The notes under the pieces: model-generated
Told to the model about the DNA's origin: nothing
Databases searched by the model: none
The model's input: the letters and a program-made list of their open reading frames with translations, nothing else
Part shown: piece by piece, positions 57,987 through 64,000 of the stretch
Layout: every line of letters begins with the position of its first letter
Numbering within the stretch: the first letter of the stretch is position 1
DNA from: Cutaneotrichosporon cavernicola
Lineage: Eukaryota; Basidiomycota; Tremellomycetes; Trichosporonales; Trichosporonaceae
Assembly: GCF_030864355.1 (NCBI RefSeq)
Contig: NC_083397.1
Location: 2,666,001 to 2,730,000 of the forward strand
DNA length: 64,000 nt
Direction: 5' to 3'
Translations under genes and position numbers: made by a program

Positions 57987-59939
57987 ATGGGTGGGTGTAT
58001 GTCCTCAGAGGCGACCAAGGCGGAGCCGGCGCGCACCGCGCCACCGTCCAGGCCAGCCCCAGCGCCAGCAACACAAAGCGAACCTGGGCAGGTGTCGACT
58101 GTCGGAGCGAGCTCGCAAACAGCTTCGACTTCGCACCAGCTGTCAACGCAGCACCAGCAGACGGTGTCGCAAATCAGCCAGGTGACGACAGACGGTCAAC
58201 TCATCTCAAATGGGAGCGGGGCGCCCCAGAGTAGCAGGCAACAGGGGTTGGCGGCGGCTCTCGCCGCTGCTCCGCCGTCGGAGGGCGACTCGCGGACAAA
58301 GAAGGACAACAGCCACCAGATTGACAAGCAGCTAGACGACGACTCGAAGAAATTTAAGAAGGAGTGCAAGCTTCTTCTCCTCGGTGAGTTACATTGACTA
58401 GGCCCATGGGGATTCTGTCGCGGAAGGTGGCAACACTGGGGATATGTGTCGTAATGAACCGATGGCGACGTCCATCGACGGCCACTCCTTCCACCGACGC
58501 CTCTTGAGAATGGGATATCGCGTTATCACCTTCGTGGCTGTCGGAATTGCGGCTCCGAAAGCCATAAATCCTGTGACAGTGGAAGCTGGTTTCGTCACAC
58601 TGTCGAGAGGATACAGATCGTCGAGCCGAAGTGGCCTTCAGATTCGGCCGTCGCATGAGCGCCGACGATGAAAGCTTCTCCGGCGTTATCCCCCATTCCC
58701 ATCTTGCGCAGTCATTCGCTGCAACCACACACGCTTCCACTACCCCTTTAACGCGATGAGCACCGCTAACCCCAGGGTCGGGCGAGTCAGGCAAATCGAC
58801 GATCGTCAAGCAGATGAAGATCATCCACCAGAACGGCTACACCAGGGAAGAACTCCTGGTGTTCAAGCCTACCATCCACAGCAACGTGCTCGTCTCGGCA
58901 CAAGCACTGGTGATGGCGATGAGGAAAATCGGTGTCGATCCCGAGGACCCCACGAACCGAACATATGCGGACCGCATCTTGGGCTACAAGATCGACGAGA
59001 CGGGCCTCGTGTCGCAAGACCTGTTCCACGGCATCGAGGCGCTCTGGCACGACCCCATCATCCCAGTCGTCATGGACCGGTCCTCAGAATTTTACCTCAT
59101 GGACTCGGCCACGTACTTCTTCTCCAACCTCGACCGCATCGCGTCACCAGAATACCTCCCCAATGAGAACGACGTTCTCCGCGCACGGTCAAAAACAACG
59201 GGTATCAGCGAGACAAGGTTTAACATGGGCCAGCTCAGCATCCACATGTTTGATGTCGGCGGACAGCGCAGTGAGCGCAAGAAGTGGATCCACTGTGAGT
59301 TCCATTGCGAGGCTGGGTATTGTGGATCGAGGCCCTGAGCAGCCCTTGGATTGGGGGCAGGTGCCAGCGGAGGCTCAACGTATTTCGTACTGCTATCCCA
59401 ACCTTCCCAAGACGACTCGTGTTGCTGCCGCTGACATCATAGGCTTCGAGGCGGTCACTTCGATCATCTTCTGCGTCGCGTTGAGCGAGTACGACCAGGT
59501 CCTGCTCGAGGAGAACGGGCAAAATCGCATGCAGGAGTCGCTGGTGTTATTCGAGTCAGTCATCAACTCGCGCTGGTTCCTGCGCACCTCGGTCATTCTC
59601 TTCCTGAACAAGATCGACATCTTCAAGCAGAAGCTGCCCAAGGTGCCTCTTGTCAACTACTTCCCAGAGTACACTGGTGAGTCTGTTTCTTTAATCGTTG
59701 TGAATACTTCTAACGTCCAGGTGGCGCCGACATTAACAAGGCGGCCAAGTATATCCTCTGGCGGTTCACGCAGACGAACCGCGCACGCTTGAGCATTTAC
59801 CCCCACCTAACACAAGCAACGGACACTTCAAACGTGGGTCCTCTACCTTTGCTTGGCTGACATGCAGATCAGGCTTGTATTTGCGGCAGTCAAGGAGACG
59901 ATTCTGCAGAATGCTCTGCGTGACTCGGGCATCTTGTAA
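57987..59939 (+). CDS. GPA1: Heterotrimeric G-protein alpha subunit with a long N-terminal insert, 444 aa
   Basis: Five exons: 57987-58383, 58776-59294, 59443-59676, 59721-59833 and 59868-59939. The start [11 protein letters not shown] carries Gly2 (myristoylation) and Cys4 (palmitoylation). About 100 residues of Ser/Gln/Ala-rich insert follow before [10 protein letters not shown]. The GTPase boxes are complete: GSGESGKST (P-loop, about 132-140), RARSKTTGI (switch I Arg), [24 protein letters not shown] and TQATDT. The last has Gln where many G-alphas have Cys. It ends [16 protein letters not shown], without the Cys modified by pertussis toxin. The MGGCMS start and extended N-terminus resemble the cAMP-pathway Gpa1 of Cryptococcus; that paralogue assignment is inference. 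Confidence 0.93.
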
Positions 59940-62900
59940 TTGCACAATGGGGCGTGTACGTTGGCGGGGTTGCGAGTGGCGACGGCAGGACAGGGCTTCA
60001 AACCTGCACAGTGGAAGAGGTTCCCTGCGCGCATGACGATGTCCACTTTGTCGACATCCATGCGTGATGCTACCCACCAGACCTATTCATTCTAGCTCGA
60101 TCATATCCCTAGTAGTAGTGGTACCTCGTACGGATCATGTTGGCCACGTTGCGAGGCGCGCATGATGTTGCATGTTGCATTTTTGGATGTTGATTGCGTA
60201 CACGGTGCAGGCTGGGGGCGTTCCTTTGCGCAGACTGAGGTCGCTACCAAATCTCAAGCCGTCTATGAAGAGTACAAGAGCCTGGCCAGTTTTTCCAGTG
60301 CTGACAGCAAGTTGCCCAACGTCAGCACGTCACTGCTCGGTTGATGTTGATTCAACGTTTGTGAGGTCAGCCAGGTCACGTGCCAATTAGGAGATGTCTT
60401 GGTCCTAAACGTCTCTTGCCATCCTGCACAGATAGATCTCAAGCCCAGCCACTACGCACAAGTGCAAGTGGATGGCATACCTTGATCTATTGGGCATTAT
60501 GTATAGAAGATAACGTTAGGCCTCCATCCCCATTGAAGCGCTGTACACCGCTTGTCCACATGCCTTCCACTCGCCAGAACCAGAAGAACGCTCATCTTCA
60601 ATGGGAACGCCGCGAATCGGAAGCTGACGACAAACAAGGACCCAGGTCCCAAGCTCGCGCTAGCTCTAGATTGGGTGCTTAGCTTCGTAGAGACCAGTCC
60701 CAACCGGTTCATACAGCTCACAACTCGAACCGCAATTCAACACCGACCCGACTTCAACGGAAGCCCATACTTGCCGACAAATGTCACCCGTGCCAGCTTG
60801 GGTAGAATCGACAGCGGCAGGTATCCGTCGCGCTTGGCGAGCTGTCGAGTGGAGAGACAACCTCAGACCTCGTGGCCTGCAAATACCTCCCGGACGAGCC
60901 ACCAGTAATAAAAAGGGGCCCAGAGCTGCCGCCTTGGCGGAAATCCCGACTAGTGACTAACATGTCGCTCCGCTGGCTCAGCTTTGGCGTGACGGACGGG
61001 GAGACGACTCCTCTCTGGAATCAATGGCATTTAACCGACCAGCCATGGACAACTGATTCTCCACCACGCACGCGGACCTTCATGGACGAACGTCTGGGGG
61101 CTGCACCGACGCCCAGTTGAATCAATTTGCCATGTGACAAGGTCGAGCCGCCTGTGACATCAGTGTTCAGTGCAACGCCTTGGTCAGACGACTGCCGCCA
61201 GATTTCGGCGCGCCAAGGCCTTCCCGAATCCAACCAGCTGGCGCCCAAGCTCTCATCCTGTGCAGAGAATCTGATACCCAACGGATAGATGCGCAGATGA
61301 TGCACCTCACGCGGAACGCGGGTGGCGACAAGGCGCACGCGCCTCGTAGGCCTACCTCGGCATCGTACTCACCGGGTGAGAGGAAACGAAGTGGCTGGCG
61401 CCAACCCGCATATGTGGTAGCCATCGCCCGTCCATGCGGCTAGCTCTCGCACAACTTACTGAAGGTAGCTCGACCCCCATGTCGGGCTCATCGGCCGTTG
61501 AACATGGACCGCACAGACCGCTGCGCGACACACTTGGGTCCCACAGACAGTGGACGCATGGGTGTACCGGCTCTAGAGGTTGTTGAGGATATGGTGGAGA
61601 AAAGCGAGGAACTTCTGGGACGGCTTCCAGATAGGGTTGGGCACGGCAACCAAATGAACTGCGAGTTCAGCCTGGAGGACACGTCCGGCAGGTCGAATAG
61701 CATGCCGACGTCCATGGACAAACAAGCAAGGCCAAAGCGAGTTCGATCCACAGCGATAAGTCCGTAGATGAGGCAACGCGGGGGAAGCGTGATGTTGTGA
61801 GGCATCTCTGCGGCGAAACCAAGCCAGATTTTCAAGGTTCGAAGATTGCATCCGAACCTGCGGGGCGAAGCTTCCGGACATGCAAGTGTGGCGACTCGTC
61901 ATCAATGATGAGATGGGCGGAGACGTGTTCAGAGCGCTGGATGGGGCTAAGATTATTCTCGGAGGACATGGGGCGAGCTATTATGTGAGACATGGCGAGA
62001 CATTATCTGGAAGATTAAGAGCGATTCATGTGGCTGACTCGCGACCCCGCTGGCCAACTGGGTTAAGAGCTAGTGAGACAGATCGACACGTCTCACCGCC
62101 TCCGTTCAAGGACCGCACGGGAAGACTATCCAGCGATATGAAGATTGATAAGTGAAACTCGGACAGTGGGTTGGATTTTGGTTTTGATCAGATCACGGGG
62201 TGTCTGCAACCGGCTCCGCCCCGGGCCTTCGGGCCCAGTTCCGACAATACCTGCGATCAATCCGGAAGAGATAGATACTGAATCCGGTCGGAAAGGACAC
62301 CGATCAAGGCGGATGGACAGCGACGCCGAAAACCGACACGTTGTTGACGTTGGGGCAACGTCCACGAACGTGCGATTCTGGCGAGGTCTCAGACAGAATT
62401 GCCGAAGTGTGACATGCGAGGCGATGGTCAACCCCATGATTTCGTGACTTTGGCGCCTTCATTTTCCACACGATGATGCGGCGGGAGCGGGAAATGTCGT
62501 GGGCGTGCGATTCGTGAGCTGCAGGGGTGTGCCAATCATCACAGCCGGGTCAAACGCCGCCCAACGCGGCCACTTCCCTGCACCAATGGCAACTGGGTCG
62601 GAGGCGCCTACATCCATGGAGTCCTTGCTGTGGCAGTCACCAGGTCTCCCGGAGATGAGCTTGGGGCTAGGGGCTAGATGGCAATGACGGTGACGCTTGG
62701 TCCGCTGGACCACTGTTTGTAACTGACCGCAACAACGGGTACTTGTGGGGTCCATTAAGAGAGGGAGAACCGATATAATGAGGCTGGACGCATGGTGTGT
62801 TAATGGGATATCGTGAATCGTGAGACAAGTGGAGGAAGAGTAGCTCAGGTTGATGTTTCAGCCTGGTAGGCAGTATATATAGCCCATTTGGTCCTCAGCA

Positions 62901-64000
62901 TCGATGGCAAGGTACTCCAATAAACAACGTGTTCATCTGCAGAGTAACAATCAGGACGAGATAGACGTCAGGGAGAGGAGGACGCAAACACGACCAAGCC
63001 AGACCTGTCGAGGATCGGCGTGCTGCCCGAAACAGGGAACTTGTCCGGACGGACGCTAGGCATACGCATACGACAGAGTCAGTCATACGACACTGGTCGG
63101 ATACCCGTCCGGGCTTGGCAGAGGCTTGTGGGAGCTCGGTGTGGTGACTAAACGGCCCTACTAGCACAACACTGTTGCCATGGCGTCAGCGGCCTGTTCA
63201 TCAAATGGGCGTTCGAGATCGGCTGGGTGACTCTCCCTCGATGGCTCTGCTCCAATAAGGGCTTGCCTGAGAACTAGGTAACCTAATATTATACCAGACG
63301 CTCAGCCAATTCGGGCGGCGAAACATTCCTTGCCGACGCCAGTCCCCAACTGCCACTGCTGGCGCCCTCACCGGCCCCCGACGTAGCAGGGGCAAGGAGG
63401 CTAGTCACGCACTGTTGGCGGGTCTTGCCGATGTCTGCGTATTTTTTCGTGCTTGAACCCAGGAGAGGAGGGCGGAATGTGGCAGTGGCGCCAACGAAAA
63501 TTTGTCGTTCCACCCCAGTTGAGTGTGGTATGTGGCGCCGCGGACATTCCGTCCTCTGGCAATGATGGTGGCTTACAGGAAGAGAAATTACTGGACGCAT
63601 ATCCGTGACCGGTGTTTGATGGTCACTATTGTGGTGGCGAGGAGATGCATAAAATTGATGGTGGCGTATGGACTCCAAAATCAACATCCCAAGTGGCCTA
63701 CGAGTCTAAGCACGCGGCGCAGCTAGGAGTCACGGGGATTTTTCTTCAGGCTCTTAACCACACCCATCGCTGTTACGATCGAGCTGCGCCCACCGTCGCC
63801 AGGACACTACGGACACCGCCTTTTGACAAAGACATCATGATGCAACTCGGCGCCATCTCCACAAGAGCCGTCACTGTCTACCGTCTGCAGGAACAGTTCC
63901 ATTAGCGCTCGGCATAGCCATTATACCGGTGCGGCGCTTACGTCGCCTTGTCGTTGCCTAGGAAGTAGAGGGCTGTGGGAGTGTCGAAACGCACACAAAG
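59940..64000. other. 4-kb region without a supported gene
   Basis: Only short, mutually overlapping frames are found. A minus-strand stretch near 61488-61905 faintly resembles the middle region of a fungal transcription factor but changes frame and stops, so I do not call it. The rest shows nothing. Confidence 0.45.

Noticed and set aside
61488..61905. Minus-strand frame resembling part of a fungal transcription-factor middle domain (LIYGLIAVDRTRFGLAC)
   Set aside because: The likeness shifts frame (NPIWKPSQKFLAFLHHIL is in another frame), stops early and has no DNA-binding motif nearby. Too weak to call even as a pseudogene without a database search.

Overview
The window is GC-rich fungal nuclear DNA. 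The genes are broken by many short introns (most 30-60 nt) with GT donors, CTGAC or CTAAC branch sites a few bases before the acceptor, and CAG/TAG acceptors. Gene content includes a DASH-complex SPC19, a trifunctional GATase-IGPS-PRAI tryptophan gene and a Cdc4/Mlc1 light chain. This points to a basidiomycete yeast; Tremellomycetes, perhaps Trichosporonales, is an inference from intron style and protein character and was not tested by any search. Exon structures were assembled by hand, and exon lengths were checked so that reading frames close. Splice sites remain predictions.

Layout: 1-453 is the 5' end of DED1 (-). Then come MLC1/CDC4 (+, 1620-2345), an Old Yellow Enzyme-type oxidoreductase (-, 3013-4518), an unknown Pro/Arg/Ser-rich protein (-, 5174-6588), a VAMP7-type R-SNARE (+, 6754-7614), proteasome lid deubiquitinase RPN11 (-, 7812-8887), SPT2-like chromatin protein (+, 9402-10746) and cullin-1/CDC53 (+, 12770-15730). 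Next are an intron-bearing initiator-like tRNA-Met (-, 16514-16596), a small oxidoreductase-like (OXLD1-type) protein (-, 16958-17560), scavenger decapping enzyme DcpS (+, 17752-19168), a cysteine-cluster unknown protein (+, 22824-24509), a CASTOR-like ACT-domain protein (-, 25200-27382), SPC19 (+, 28302-28909) and the tryptophan trifunctional gene (-, 29012-31491). These are followed by a possible small secreted peptide (+, 32309-32656), an unknown 663-aa repeat protein (-, 32685-34718), clathrin light chain (+, 34958-36257), a Dot5-like peroxiredoxin (-, 38529-39624), tRNA-Ile(AAT) (+, 39941-40041), a 72-aa small protein (+, 40588-40839), a USP48-type ubiquitin hydrolase (-, 41112-44717), a UBA-domain protein (+, 45660-46243), a decayed MFS transporter (-, 46459-48262) and a secreted expansin-like protein (-, 49634-50724). 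A gene-poor stretch with tRNA-Gly(GCC) and tRNA-Arg(ACG) follows, then a G-alpha subunit (+, 57987-59939). The last 4 kb holds no gene I can support.

The content is mostly housekeeping: ubiquitin system (RPN11, cullin, USP48-type DUB, UBA protein), vesicle traffic (VAMP7, clathrin light chain), RNA turnover and translation (DED1, DcpS), chromatin and mitosis (SPT2, SPC19), and signalling (G-alpha, CASTOR-like sensor). Several neighbours are head-to-head pairs sharing short promoters (165-950 bp). I found no multi-gene novel system or cluster. The most distinctive items are the MFS pseudogene, two candidate introns of about 20 nt, a fungal CASTOR-like gene, the acidic repeat protein, the Lys-Ser-Lys-Glu-Pro tandem repeat in the peroxiredoxin, and introns in all four tRNA genes.
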